From positions 101,759-165,758 of the forward strand of contig JAIQZO010000056.1 in the NCBI GenBank assembly GCA_021777055.1: a stretch of DNA of 64,000 bases, written 5' to 3'. Made by a program: the position numbers and the translations under genes. Source of the DNA: Candidatus Anammoxibacter sp. (GTDB taxonomy: Bacteria; Planctomycetota; Brocadiia; Brocadiales; Anammoxibacteraceae). Within the stretch, counting starts at the first letter, position 1, and every line of letters begins with the position of its first letter. Below the pieces are notes generated by a model. It searched no databases and was not told the DNA's origin. It worked only from the letters and a program-made list of their open reading frames with translations. Positions 29,172 through 40,692 of this stretch are shown here, piece by piece.

Positions 29172-29800
29172 TATCCTATTTCTGAAAAATTCCTTAAAAA
29201 ATCTAAACCAATTTTTTGGCTTTTTTCCGGATGAAACTGTGTAGCATAAATATTATCTTTCCAGACAACGGACGGAAAAGTAATACCATAATCAGTTTCC
29301 CCTATTATAATACTTTTTTCATCAGGCCATACGTAATATGAGTGAACAAAATACATATATGACTCGTCTGTCATATTTTTAAATACGGGAATATTACTTC
29401 CTGTAAACTTCACACTATTCCAACCCATATGTGGTATTTTAAGTTTATCTTTTAAATATTTATTATCAAATTTTATTACACTCCCAGGAAACAGAGATAA
29501 ACCTTCATGATCTCCATCCTCAAAACTCTTGGAAAAGAGTAATTGTAATCCTAAACAAATACCTAAAAATAACTTTCCAGACTTTACATTTTTTTTTATT
29601 GAATCTATTAATCCTCTTTTATCCAACTCTTCCATCGCGTCTTTAAAAGCACCCACTCCAGGCAAAACTATTTTACTGGCAGAATCTAATTCAAAAGGAT
29701 CTGATGTAATAACAGCATTTTTTCCAATTTTTTCAAATGCCTTCTGAACACTTCTTAAATTACCCATTCCATAATCTATAATCGCAATAACTTCAGACAT
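29171..29800 (-). CDS. hisH: Imidazole glycerol phosphate synthase, glutaminase subunit
   Basis: 209 residues, a class I glutamine amidotransferase. The nucleophile elbow is GICLGLQLLF (Cys), and the His/Glu pair is QFHPEKSQ. GMGNLRSVQKAFEKIG and LPGVGAFKDAMEEL are typical of HisH. It supplies ammonia to HisF, which is not in this window. Directly followed by hisA. Confidence 0.96.
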   Translation of the reverse strand: MSEVIAIIDYGMGNLRSVQKAFEKIGKNAVITSDPFELDSASKIVLPGVGAFKDAMEELDKRGLIDSIKKNVKSGKLFLGICLGLQLLFSKSFEDGDHEGLSLFPGSVIKFDNKYLKDKLKIPHMGWNSVKFTGSNIPVFKNMTDESYMYFVHSYYVWPDEKSIIIGETDYGITFPSVVWKDNIYATQFHPEKSQKIGLDFLRNFSEIG

Positions 29801-29836
29801 TACAACACAACCTTAGTTAAAAAAATAACTTATCAT

Positions 29837-30484
29837 TTAAGGAATAATAACAATCTCTACACGTCTATTTTGATTTCTACCTGATTTCGTCTTATTGTCT
29901 GCTATTGGTCTATGTTCACCAAAACCAGCAATATAAATGTTTTCTGGACTAAGACCACACTCATCAGTTAAATAGTAAAGCACAGATATTGCCCTGGCAG
30001 CAGAAAGCTCCCAATTAGTTTTGTACTTACCCTTTGCCCTCTTAACCGGTTCATTATCTGTATGTCCCTCAATTCTTACACCTTTATTAAAAAACTGTTT
30101 TTTCAATAACTGGCTAATCCTTTTAAGGTTTGACTTTGCTTCCTGCTTAAGTTTAACATTACCAACAGAAAAATATGAAGATGAAGGAAGAGTTAATGAG
30201 ACAACATCATTATCCCTGACATTTACAACTATTCCAGTACCAACTAAACTATTTCCGGCAATAGTCTTTATCCTGTTAGCCTCATTTTTCTCTCTGTGCT
30301 TAATTCTATCAACCTGATTTAAAAGATTTGCATTCGTACTCTCAAGTTCAATAATTTTATTGTCTCTCAATTGAAGTTCACTTTCATGTTTTCTCATTCC
30401 TCTAGCACAACCCATACTGAAAACACATAAAACTACAGGTATAAGTATAAGTTTTAAATTTCGACTACTCTTCATTGCCTCCAT
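29837..30484 (-). CDS. OmpA-family peptidoglycan-binding lipoprotein
   Basis: 215 residues. A lipobox (FSMGCARG) near residue 26 is followed by a short coiled coil (ELQLRDNKIIELESTNANLLNQVDRI) and a C-terminal OmpA/MotB domain (VRIEGHTDNEPVKRAKGKYKTNWELSAARAISVLYYL, IAGFGEHRPIADNKTKSGRNQNRRVEI). It would tether a membrane to peptidoglycan, Pal-like. AAAGGAG fits the first ATG; a second ATG three codons later has GGAGG. Confidence 0.9.
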   Translation of the reverse strand: MEAMKSSRNLKLILIPVVLCVFSMGCARGMRKHESELQLRDNKIIELESTNANLLNQVDRIKHREKNEANRIKTIAGNSLVGTGIVVNVRDNDVVSLTLPSSSYFSVGNVKLKQEAKSNLKRISQLLKKQFFNKGVRIEGHTDNEPVKRAKGKYKTNWELSAARAISVLYYLTDECGLSPENIYIAGFGEHRPIADNKTKSGRNQNRRVEIVIIP

Positions 30485-30634
30485 AAATTGTCTCCTTTAA
30501 TTAACTAAAATGGTTAACATACAATATTTTACATAATTGTTTCTGAGTTATTTTCATACACTCAAGAATAGCACAGCTGAAAAATAGATTTCGAAAACTT
30601 TAATTTATGGCCTCCATGAGTATAAAGTAAAAAA

Positions 30635-31495
30635 TCAAAACAGATATCTAAACATTTCTATATATGAATCAACTATTCCTAAAAAATAATCTTCAAAAAA
30701 TATAGACACTATTATAGCTATTGATAAAAAAGGAGCGTAGGGTATCATCCTTGTATTTTTCTTTAACATCACAGGTATGGCCATTAAGATACCAAAAAAC
30801 GGAGCAATAAAAAAAACAATAATCCCCAGCTTCCAACCTATTATTCCACCAGACATACACATGAGTTTTACATCACCAATCCCCATAACATCTTTTTTTA
30901 AAATACACCTTCCAATAATTGCCGTAGCGAAAACAATACCTCCAGAAACTATTATGCCAATTAAACAATTAAATAATGAATGCCATCTTGTCACATAATA
31001 AATAGAAACATACTGAGTACCTAATTGATTATTATTGTATTCAAATATTCCTGGAATCAGAACACTAATAACCAAAACAAATATCATTCCTGAATATGTC
31101 AAAGAATTTGGAACAATTAAATAATCAAAATCTATAAATGTAATAACTATTAATATATAAGTAAGTAAAATATAAACTATTACAGTTTCTAGTGGTTTGC
31201 TGCCTGAAAAAAAAAGATAATACAAAAATAGAAATGTTATTAAACCAGTAAAAAACTCTATAAAAATATACCTCACAGAAAACTTCTCTTTACAATTTCT
31301 ACATCTACCCCTTAAAATTAAATATCCCAAAATTGGTATGTTGTCATACCAGGAAATTTTACTGTTACACTTTGTGCATACGGAACCTGGAAATAATATA
31401 GATAGACCTTTTGGTATACGGTAAATACATACATTAAGGAAGCTTCCAATAACTATTCCAAATAAAGTAGCCCAAGCTAAGATTATAATTTCCAA
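30635..31495 (-). CDS. Type IV prepilin peptidase / N-methyltransferase (A24)
   Basis: 286 residues with about 8 membrane segments. The N-terminal cytoplasmic loop has two CxxC pairs (CTKCNSKISWYDNIPILGYLILRGRCRNC), and the aspartyl catalytic sites are ITFIDFDYLIVPN and GIGDVKLMCMSGG. It cleaves and methylates type IV pilin or type II secretion pseudopilins. It is PilD/GspO-like; no pilin genes are adjacent. First gene of the minus-strand half left of the origin. Confidence 0.93.
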   Translation of the reverse strand: MEIIILAWATLFGIVIGSFLNVCIYRIPKGLSILFPGSVCTKCNSKISWYDNIPILGYLILRGRCRNCKEKFSVRYIFIEFFTGLITFLFLYYLFFSGSKPLETVIVYILLTYILIVITFIDFDYLIVPNSLTYSGMIFVLVISVLIPGIFEYNNNQLGTQYVSIYYVTRWHSLFNCLIGIIVSGGIVFATAIIGRCILKKDVMGIGDVKLMCMSGGIIGWKLGIIVFFIAPFFGILMAIPVMLKKNTRMIPYAPFLSIAIIVSIFFEDYFLGIVDSYIEMFRYLF

Positions 31496-32161
31496 ATCTA
31501 TAAAAAAAAAATATTATATTAAAAGTATATTGTTCTGTGTAGCTAAAGCAATAGATCCAGAATGCAGAATAAGAACCAAAACAACATTAACTACGTTAAG
31601 ATCTTAAAAAAAACTTAATAGCTCATGAACCTAGTATAAATGTCAACCTGAAAACTAGTTTTATATTCTAACTTCTAGTTTCTAACTACTTTTTTCTGAA
31701 TAATTTGTATATTTTACTTTTTGAAGAAACTTAAAAATAAAGAATTGAAAAAAACTTATAAAATGTTAGCAAAATGACACCCCTTATTCAAGAAATAACA
31801 AATTAAAAAAAAAAGGTTTACAAACTTATCTATCCACATATATTAAATTTTAAAGAACTAACTGTTCGTCTAGAATAAACAACATTTCATATACAAAAAA
31901 AAATATATCACATTTATATTAATAAACTAAACTTATGTATGTTCTCAGTATTACAATAATAAATTAAACACATAAAATTTACCAACTATGAAAATAAGCT
32001 ATAATGTCAAAAATATACTAATTATCCACATGTTTTTTAATTGACAATTAACCTATGCAATGATATTATCCAAAACTTACATTTCTAATGGAAATATCCT
32101 CTTTATTATCGTCATAACTTCAATATTTATAAATTGTTATATATTTTTTTTTTAGTTTAAA
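31496..32161. other. Probable replication origin region (oriC)
   Basis: A 666-bp, very AT-rich gap directly upstream of dnaA. It marks a polarity switch: all genes from 20.5 to 31.5 kb are on the minus strand and all from 32.2 to 40.4 kb on the plus strand. DnaA-box-like sites are TTATCCACA at 32022-32030 (perfect), CTATCCACA at 31830-31838 and TTATCCAAA at 32066-32074 (each one mismatch). Long A/T runs near 31800-31815 and 31890-31920 could be the unwinding element. No cumulative skew was computed. Confidence 0.7.
32022..32074 (+). promoter_or_regulatory. dnaA promoter with flanking DnaA boxes
   Basis: TTGACA (32041-32046), 17-nt spacer, TATTAT (32064-32069) is a near-consensus promoter. 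A perfect DnaA box lies 10 bp upstream of the -35, and a one-mismatch box overlaps the -10. This layout suggests DnaA autoregulation, as known for dnaA in other bacteria. Confidence 0.65.
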
Positions 32162-33493
32162 ATGCCGATGGATTCTAAACAGCAGTTACTCTGGCAATTA
32201 GTATTGGATAACATAAAAAAAAATATAACCAAAGAACAATTTAAAACATGGTTTTCCTGTCTTAAAATAGACACATTTTCAGATAAATGTATTAAAATAA
32301 TTACTCCAAATTTATTTGTTAAAGAGTGTTTATCTAATAACTACACAAATATCATTACAGAAGCATTTAATGATATTTGCAAAATCAACCCTGAAATAAT
32401 ATTTACATGTGAAAGCAAGGTTAAAGTAAAGGGTAAAAGAGAGATAAGTGCTGAAAAAAACACAGGATACAACAATTTTATATCCAACATTAACACAAAC
32501 TACAACTTTGAAAATTTCATTGTAGGTAACTGTAATAGATTAGCACATGCGGCTTCCAAATCAGTAATTGAATCCCCAGGATACATGTATAATCCCCTAT
32601 TTATTTATGGACCTACAGGAATGGGAAAGACACACCTTTTACAATCTATATATTTAACATTAGTGAAAACCAATGAAAATATTCTTTATATAACATGTGA
32701 AGATTTAACTAACAACCTGATAAATTCATTGAAATGCGATAAAATTGATAAATTCAGGGAAAAATATAGGAAAGTTGACGTTCTGCTAATAGATGATATC
32801 CATTATTTATCAAATGTAAACGAATTAAAAGATGAGTTTTTTCACACATTTAACGCACTTTATAATGCTCAAAAGCAGATAGTATTGTCCAGTGACCGCC
32901 ATCCAGAAAAAATACAATCTTTGGAAAAAAGATTAATATCAAGGTTTAACTGGGGGTTAAAATGTAAACTTGAACCACCTGATATGGAAACTAGCGCTGC
33001 TATTATTGAAAACAAATCTCACTCTATGGGAATAAATATACCTCTTGATGTTATACATTTATTAGCAAGAAATATTACCTCAAACATAAGGGAAATAGAG
33101 GGTGCTGTATTAAAGATAAAGAAAAAGTCATTTTTAAATAATAGCGAAATTAACATTGATTTGGTTAAAGATACTTTATATGAACAACTAAGCGAAAAGA
33201 AAAACATTAGTATTGAAATGATATTAAGGGCAATTGCAGTAGAATTCGAACTCAATATCACAATACTGCTTTCAAAAAATAGATCAAAATCAGTGACATT
33301 GCCAAGACAAATGGCAATGTATCTTGCTAGAAAACTTACCGATCTTTCATATAATGAAATAGGAGGTTTTTTCGGAGGAAGAGATCATACTACAGTAATG
33401 CATGCATATGAAAAAATTAAGAAACTTAAGGAAGAAAATGATATGACAAAATCTATTTTGATAAAAGTAGAAAATGAATTAAAGAGATATTAA
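32162..33493 (+). CDS. dnaA: Chromosomal replication initiator DnaA
   Basis: 443 residues. Domain I begins LLWQLVLDNIKKNITKEQFKTWF, followed by a short variable linker. The AAA+ domain has Walker A GPTGMGKTH (about residues 150-158) and Walker B VDVLLIDDIHYL. The C-terminal domain IV carries the DNA-binding signature (LPRQMAMYLARKLTDLSYNEIGGFFGGRDHTTVMHA). It opens oriC. Two ATGs (32162 and 32168) lie close together; neither has a clear ribosome-binding site. Slightly short for DnaA because the linker is reduced. Confidence 0.98.
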   Translation: MPMDSKQQLLWQLVLDNIKKNITKEQFKTWFSCLKIDTFSDKCIKIITPNLFVKECLSNNYTNIITEAFNDICKINPEIIFTCESKVKVKGKREISAEKNTGYNNFISNINTNYNFENFIVGNCNRLAHAASKSVIESPGYMYNPLFIYGPTGMGKTHLLQSIYLTLVKTNENILYITCEDLTNNLINSLKCDKIDKFREKYRKVDVLLIDDIHYLSNVNELKDEFFHTFNALYNAQKQIVLSSDRHPEKIQSLEKRLISRFNWGLKCKLEPPDMETSAAIIENKSHSMGINIPLDVIHLLARNITSNIREIEGAVLKIKKKSFLNNSEINIDLVKDTLYEQLSEKKNISIEMILRAIAVEFELNITILLSKNRSKSVTLPRQMAMYLARKLTDLSYNEIGGFFGGRDHTTVMHAYEKIKKLKEENDMTKSILIKVENELKRY

Positions 33494-33886
33494 TAACAAC
33501 TAAAATATAGAAATAATAATAAGATAAAACAAGGCATAATTAAGAAAACACCATTGAGTTTTACTATAAATTTGCCCGATATATGACGACAAATCTATTC
33601 ATTATAATGATTTTATAAAAACGACAATAAATTGTAGAAAAGTTTAATATAAATTTTATAGTTTTCTACATTTTCTACATTGGTACTATTTGTATTAATA
33701 GTTTTGATATTTTCTTATATAAGTTTCTACATTTAACAAATAGTTATATACACGTTTTGATTATTACATCTTGCTATTTAACAAAGTCTTAAATAACTTA
33801 TGAACATTGTCTACATACATAATAATAACTATAATAAATAAATTTAATTAATATATTATATATATTATTTTTAATGAAAGTTAAAT
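33494..33886. other. dnaA-dnaN intergenic region with repeated TTTCTACA words
   Basis: This 393-bp AT-rich gap contains TTTCTACA-like words at 33663-33670 and 33672-33679, GTTTCTACATT at 33723-33733 and TGTCTACAT at 33808-33816. Inverse copies lie at 33631-33640 (ATTGTAGAAA) and at 33898-33906 inside the start of dnaN. The TATATACACG near 33747 is the nearest thing to a DnaA box. It may be part of the origin or a dnaN regulatory region. No gene is seen. Confidence 0.45.
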
Positions 33887-35110
33887 TTGAAGATAAAGTG
33901 TAGAAAAAATCTGATTTATAAAGGTTTTCAAATGCTCAGTGGGGTTGTTGCTAGCTCAACAACAAAACCTATACTGCAAAATGTTAAAATTGAGGTAAAA
34001 AAAGATTTTATCGAATTATTCGCTACGGATTTAGAGATCGGAATCAGGTATTTTATCCCAATAAGTGACACAGAAACCATTGAAGAAGGTATTGTTATAA
34101 TTCCTGAATCAAAAGTTGAAGGTATTTTACGTGATTGGATAGACGATACCATTGAAATAGTTACAGAAGGTAATATATGTTCTATTTCTGGTAAAGACAG
34201 TGAATTTACCATTAATGCTGAATCTGACATTGATCAGTTTCCTCCAAATCCTAATTTTTCAGAAGAGGGATGTTTTGAAATAGATCAGTTTGCTTTTTGC
34301 CAATTAATAAAGAGGACTTCGTTTGTAAATATAACTGAGAAAGTACGGTACATATTAAGTGGCATTTCAGTAAAGATTGAAGGCAATAAAATAGAAATGA
34401 TATCTACCGACGGAAGAAGAATGTCAAAGATAACCGATGCCATAGATAATCCGTTAGGGATTTCATCCAGCTGTATAGTACCTGTAAAAGGGCTTATACA
34501 ACTGGAAAAGGTTATAACAAATGAATTAAAGTCTTTCGGAGATGCGAAATTAAAGGTACGAATCGAGAGTAATCGTATATTATTTAAGGCTAAAAACTTT
34601 GTATATTATATTCAACTGATAGACGGTACTTATCCTGACTGCAATATGTTTATACCTAAAGAGACTAAACTAACTGTAAATGTAAACGTACAGAAATTAT
34701 ATTCTGCAGTAAAAAGGGCGTCTATTGTTACAACTGATGATGCCAATTTTTTGACTTTTATATTTAATGAAAATAAGCTGCTTTTAAAGGCTGAAGTATC
34801 AGATGTAGGTAACGCAAAAGTTGTTATGGATGTAGATTATGACTACAAAGAACAGTTTGAAATAGGTTTTAATCCTGATTTTGTAAAAGATGCTTTAAAC
34901 GTTATTTCCAGTGATATGGTTACATTAGAATTTGCAGAAGAGGGAAAGAGTGGCGTAATTGTTGAGAAACTTGGAAGCTGTACACCGGAGGAATGTGGTA
35001 ACTTTATACATGTCATAATGCCTATTATGCTAAAAACTGAAGACGAAGATGAGGATGAGGCTGGATATGAAAATGAAGACAGGGATGAAGATGAGTATAT
35101 ATTTGTTTAA
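33887..35110 (+). CDS. dnaN: DNA polymerase III beta sliding clamp
   Basis: 407 residues. The TTG start (33887-33889) gives MKIKCRKNLIYKGFQMLSGVV, matching the clamp N-terminus; the ATG at 33874 is out of frame and stops after 9 codons. Three clamp repeats are present (TKPILQNVKIEV, ISTDGRRMSK, VPVKGLIQLEKV). The canonical end of clamps (HVIMPIML) is followed by an extra ~24-residue acidic tail of Glu/Asp/Tyr, which normal clamps lack. The clamp holds polymerases on DNA. Confidence 0.97.
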   Translation: MKIKCRKNLIYKGFQMLSGVVASSTTKPILQNVKIEVKKDFIELFATDLEIGIRYFIPISDTETIEEGIVIIPESKVEGILRDWIDDTIEIVTEGNICSISGKDSEFTINAESDIDQFPPNPNFSEEGCFEIDQFAFCQLIKRTSFVNITEKVRYILSGISVKIEGNKIEMISTDGRRMSKITDAIDNPLGISSSCIVPVKGLIQLEKVITNELKSFGDAKLKVRIESNRILFKAKNFVYYIQLIDGTYPDCNMFIPKETKLTVNVNVQKLYSAVKRASIVTTDDANFLTFIFNENKLLLKAEVSDVGNAKVVMDVDYDYKEQFEIGFNPDFVKDALNVISSDMVTLEFAEEGKSGVIVEKLGSCTPEECGNFIHVIMPIMLKTEDEDEDEAGYENEDRDEDEYIFV

Positions 35111-35122
35111 AATTAAGAATAT

Positions 35123-35267
35123 AGAATTAAGGTAACAGAATACAGAAATTAGAATATCTTACTATTAATTTTAATCTATCCACTGTGATTAAGGGTAAGA
35201 TTATTAATTTGGTGTTAACTCGATAGTTAGAATTTATTAATATTCTGACTTCTGTCACCTTAATTCT
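35123..35267. repeat. Inverted repeat pair downstream of dnaN
   Basis: AGAATTAAGGTAACAGAA (35123-35140) is complementary to TTCTGTCACCTTAATTCT (35250-35267) with one mismatch, enclosing about 110 bp. Similar words (TAGAATTTAGGAAACAGGAT at 13423, and the 22207-22544 and ~50870-50930 regions) point to a dispersed family. Confidence 0.6.
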
Positions 35268-35333
35268 GTTTTACATATTCCATAAAAATTACAAAATTGT
35301 CTAAAAAAGAAATTTTTATAAATTAATACTATA

Positions 35334-38134
<2,801 letters not shown>

Positions 38135-38186
38135 TTTTTAATTAAAATGGTAGAAACTTGGAAAAAATTGCTAAGTATTTCTGGAT

Positions 38187-38357
38187 ATGACCAGAACAGG
38201 AACTTTCCTTATTGCTAAAGTTAAAGGCACGCAAGTTTATCTCAATGAAGACGGCTCTAAGTCTAAACTTAGAAAGGCACACATTACCCGTTTGAAAATA
38301 AAACATTACTTTTCAGATTTAGAAATACAAGATGCCAAAAATGAGGGAAAGAAATGA
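38187..38357 (+). CDS. Small protein preceding a PIN-toxin remnant (possible antitoxin)
   Basis: A 56-residue frame from ATG 38187: MTRTGTFLIAKVKGTQVYLN... ending EIQDAKNEGKK. It is basic and has a beta-rich start. Its TGA overlaps the ATG of the truncated PIN-domain start (ATGA at 38354-38357), the classic layout of antitoxin-toxin pairs. No family is recognised; it could be an antitoxin or its C-terminal remnant. Confidence 0.45.
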   Translation: MTRTGTFLIAKVKGTQVYLNEDGSKSKLRKAHITRLKIKHYFSDLEIQDAKNEGKK

Positions 38358-38389
38358 TAGTTACAGATACGAATATCATTGTTTGTTAG
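38354..38389 (+). pseudogene. Truncated PIN-domain (VapC-like) toxin start
   Basis: The frame MIVTDTNIIVC then stop (TAG at 38387-38389) matches the N-terminus of PIN-domain toxins, in which the Asp of VDTN binds metal. The rest of the ~130-residue domain is missing; palindromic repeats follow. A dead toxin is inferred. Confidence 0.55.
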
Positions 38390-38432
38390 TTCAAATGGAT
38401 TTTAAAGAAAATAGTTTTCTCTAAAAATAAAA

Positions 38433-38477
38433 GTCCCGTATGGGACGGCCGAAGTTAGCCCATAGCGTACCTATGGG
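38433..38477. repeat. Paired small palindromes
   Basis: GTCCC-GTAT-GGGAC (38433-38446) and CCCATAG-CGTAC-CTATGGG (38459-38477) form adjacent hairpins between the toxin remnant and the phosphorylase gene. They look like REP-type intergenic elements. Confidence 0.6.
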
Positions 38478-38533
38478 AACTAATTGCAAGCACATATAGC
38501 CTTGTTAGATGTGATAGAAATATACAGCTACTT

Positions 38534-39325
38534 ATGATTGCCATATTTTTTGCATTAAAAAACGAAATAACAAGTTTTAAACGTAGTCTTAATACGTTAG
38601 AAGATTTTAAAATAGAAAACACACAGTTTTACAAGGTTACAGTTGATGAAATACCTGTTTTGCTTGTGCAGACAGGTATGGGTATAAAAAACTCTAAGTC
38701 AGCTGTAGATATAACTGTTGAAAATTTTGAAATAGATACTATAATCTCTACAGGATTTACCGGTGGACTAGAGGATGGAGTAGAGGTTGGTGATCTTTTA
38801 TATGCAAATAGTGTTTTATATGCAAATGATGTTAAAGAGAGTAAAGAACATAAACTGTTTGTAGATAAGAAGGTTCAATGCTGTAATGATTATGAAACAG
38901 TGATAAAAACAGTTTGTGATGATCTTCAGTTAATAGTTCACTTTGGAGATGCAATTACAGTTAATAACATAATATACAATTCATCACATAAAAAATGGCT
39001 TGGTATTAATTCCGCTGCGAAAGTTGTAGATATGGAAACATTTGCTATAGCAGAGACAGCAGCTGCAAAGAGAATTCCTTTTATATCAGTTCGTGCAGTA
39101 TCCGATGATGTTAATTCCGACCTGAACTTAGAAAAGTTTGGAGATATTATGGATGGAGGAGAAGTTAACATAAAAAAGACCGGATTAGCTGTAGCAAAAA
39201 ATCTTTCAAGTATACCGGATCTTTTAAAACTGAGAAAACAGGCAATCGTAGCCTCTAGCAGTATATCAAAATTTCTTTCAAGCTTTGTTAGAAAAGTTTT
39301 AGAATCAAATTTAAGTTCAAGTTAA
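38534..39325 (+). CDS. Nucleoside phosphorylase/hydrolase-family protein (MTA/SAH nucleosidase-like)
   Basis: 263 residues of the PNP/UDP phosphorylase superfamily: AIFFALKNEITSF, LVQTGMGIKNSKSAV, IISTGFTGGLEDGVEVGDLL, VVDMETFAIAETAAAKRIPFISVRAVSDD. The Met-Glu of VDMET and the late Asp are the usual base and ribose contacts. It could cleave methylthioadenosine or SAH. mtnA follows after 26 bp, which supports a methionine-salvage role; a hopanoid-associated phosphorylase (HpnG-like) is the alternative. ATG start, weak ribosome-binding site. Confidence 0.8.
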   Translation: MIAIFFALKNEITSFKRSLNTLEDFKIENTQFYKVTVDEIPVLLVQTGMGIKNSKSAVDITVENFEIDTIISTGFTGGLEDGVEVGDLLYANSVLYANDVKESKEHKLFVDKKVQCCNDYETVIKTVCDDLQLIVHFGDAITVNNIIYNSSHKKWLGINSAAKVVDMETFAIAETAAAKRIPFISVRAVSDDVNSDLNLEKFGDIMDGGEVNIKKTGLAVAKNLSSIPDLLKLRKQAIVASSSISKFLSSFVRKVLESNLSSS

Positions 39326-39351
39326 AATTATTAATAAGCAAAGAGGAGTTT

Positions 39352-40398
39352 ATGCCTGTATCGACAATTGAATGGGAAGGTGACTTTAATGGAAGTGTAA
39401 AAATAGTTGACCAGACCATATTACCAGGAATGTTAAAATATATTTCCTGTACTGATGTAGAAACAGTTTGGGACGCTATTAAAAAGCTGAAAGTAAGGGG
39501 TGCTCCGGCTATTGGTATTGCTGCTGCCATGGGAACATTCATAGGAATTAGGAATATTGAAACCGATAGTGTATCTGAATTTCTAAACAAATTTGAAGAT
39601 GTTATATCATACATTGGTTCATCCAGGCCTACTGCCGTTAATCTCTTTAATGCGTTAGAGAGAATGAAAAAAACGGCTAATAGTAACGAAAATAAATCTG
39701 TTAAAGAAATAAAGAGTATTCTTTTAGAAGAGGCAATAAAGATATGTGATGAAGATAAAGCGTCATGCCGTAGTATAGGAACCCATGGAGCAGCGCTTAT
39801 TAAGGATGGGATGGGAATAATAACCCATTGTAATGCTGGAGGGTTGGCCACTGCAGACTTTGGAACCGCATTAGCGCCAATGTTTACAGCAAAAGAACAG
39901 GGAAAAAAGATACACGTGTTTGTTGATGAGACACGTCCTTTACTCCAGGGTGCACGGTTAACCGCATGGGAATTAATGAATGCTGAGATAGATGCAACAT
40001 TGATTTGTGATAATATGGCAGCCCATGTAATGAAAAATAAAAAGGTTGATTGCGTAATAGTTGGCGCGGATAGAATTGCTTCAAATGGAGATGCGGCTAA
40101 TAAAATTGGTACATACGGCCTATCAATACTTGCCAAAGAGCATAACATCCCTTTTTATGTAGCAGCTCCTGTTTCAACATTTGATTTTAATATCCAGTCA
40201 GGCGATGAAATACCCATAGAAGAACGTCAACCAGAAGAGGTTACAGAAGGTTTTGGAATGAGAACAGCACCTCAAGGAGTTAAAGTTTTTAACCCGGCAT
40301 TTGATGTAACTCCTGCAGTAAACATAGCTGCAATTATAACTGAACATGGAATAATTGAGAAACCGGATAGAGAAAAAATAAAAACATTGATAGATTAA
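39352..40398 (+). CDS. mtnA: Methylthioribose-1-phosphate isomerase
   Basis: 348 residues, the family's usual length. Signature parts: LRVRGAPAIGIAAAMG-like KLKVRGAPAIGIAAAMG, THCNAGGLATADFGTALAPM, DETRPLLQGARLTAWEL, NMAAHVM and IVGADRIASNGDAANKIGTY (catalytic Cys and Asp region). It isomerises MTR-1-P to methylthioribulose-1-P in methionine salvage. A strong ribosome-binding site (GAGGAG) precedes the ATG. It forms a two-gene unit with the upstream nucleosidase-like gene. Confidence 0.96.
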   Translation: MPVSTIEWEGDFNGSVKIVDQTILPGMLKYISCTDVETVWDAIKKLKVRGAPAIGIAAAMGTFIGIRNIETDSVSEFLNKFEDVISYIGSSRPTAVNLFNALERMKKTANSNENKSVKEIKSILLEEAIKICDEDKASCRSIGTHGAALIKDGMGIITHCNAGGLATADFGTALAPMFTAKEQGKKIHVFVDETRPLLQGARLTAWELMNAEIDATLICDNMAAHVMKNKKVDCVIVGADRIASNGDAANKIGTYGLSILAKEHNIPFYVAAPVSTFDFNIQSGDEIPIEERQPEEVTEGFGMRTAPQGVKVFNPAFDVTPAVNIAAIITEHGIIEKPDREKIKTLID

Positions 40399-40440
40399 CT
40401 AAAAAAAATTAAAATACCACCTCTTCATTGAAACAAATGT

Positions 40441-40517
40441 GCGCCAGTAGCTCAGCCGGATAGAGCATCGGATTTCTAATCCGAGGGTCAGGGGTTCGAA
40501 TCCCTTCTGGCGTACCA
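40441..40517 (+). tRNA. tRNA-Arg (anticodon TCT)
   Basis: The cloverleaf is complete: acceptor GCGCCAG/CTGGCGT (40441-40447 with 40507-40513, first pair G-U), D arm GCTC..GAGC, anticodon stem TCGGA/TCCGA with loop TTTCTAA (anticodon TCT), T arm AGGGG-TTCGAAT-CCCTT, discriminator A and an encoded CCA at 40515-40517. It decodes AGA/AGG. Confidence 0.95.
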
Positions 40518-40692
40518 TTTACAGCAACAATTTATGCCTTTTGGTTAAATAACTAATTTGTTGTTTTTTTTGAATTCAGTAGGCATGCATTCATCCACTT
40601 TTCTACTTCTTTATTTACGTGTCATCAGAATACTAGATAAATTTGGAAGCTGAAACTCAATAGAAACAAACCTAAAGCCATATCTAAAATAA

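Noticed and set aside
33874..33903. ATG start for dnaN at 33874
   Set aside because: It is out of frame with the clamp and ends after nine codons; the TTG at 33887 gives the conserved N-terminus.
39288..40148. 286-codon frame antisense to mtnA
   Set aside because: It lies fully inside a clear mtnA on the other strand, has no recognisable domain, and its composition follows the mtnA codon pattern.
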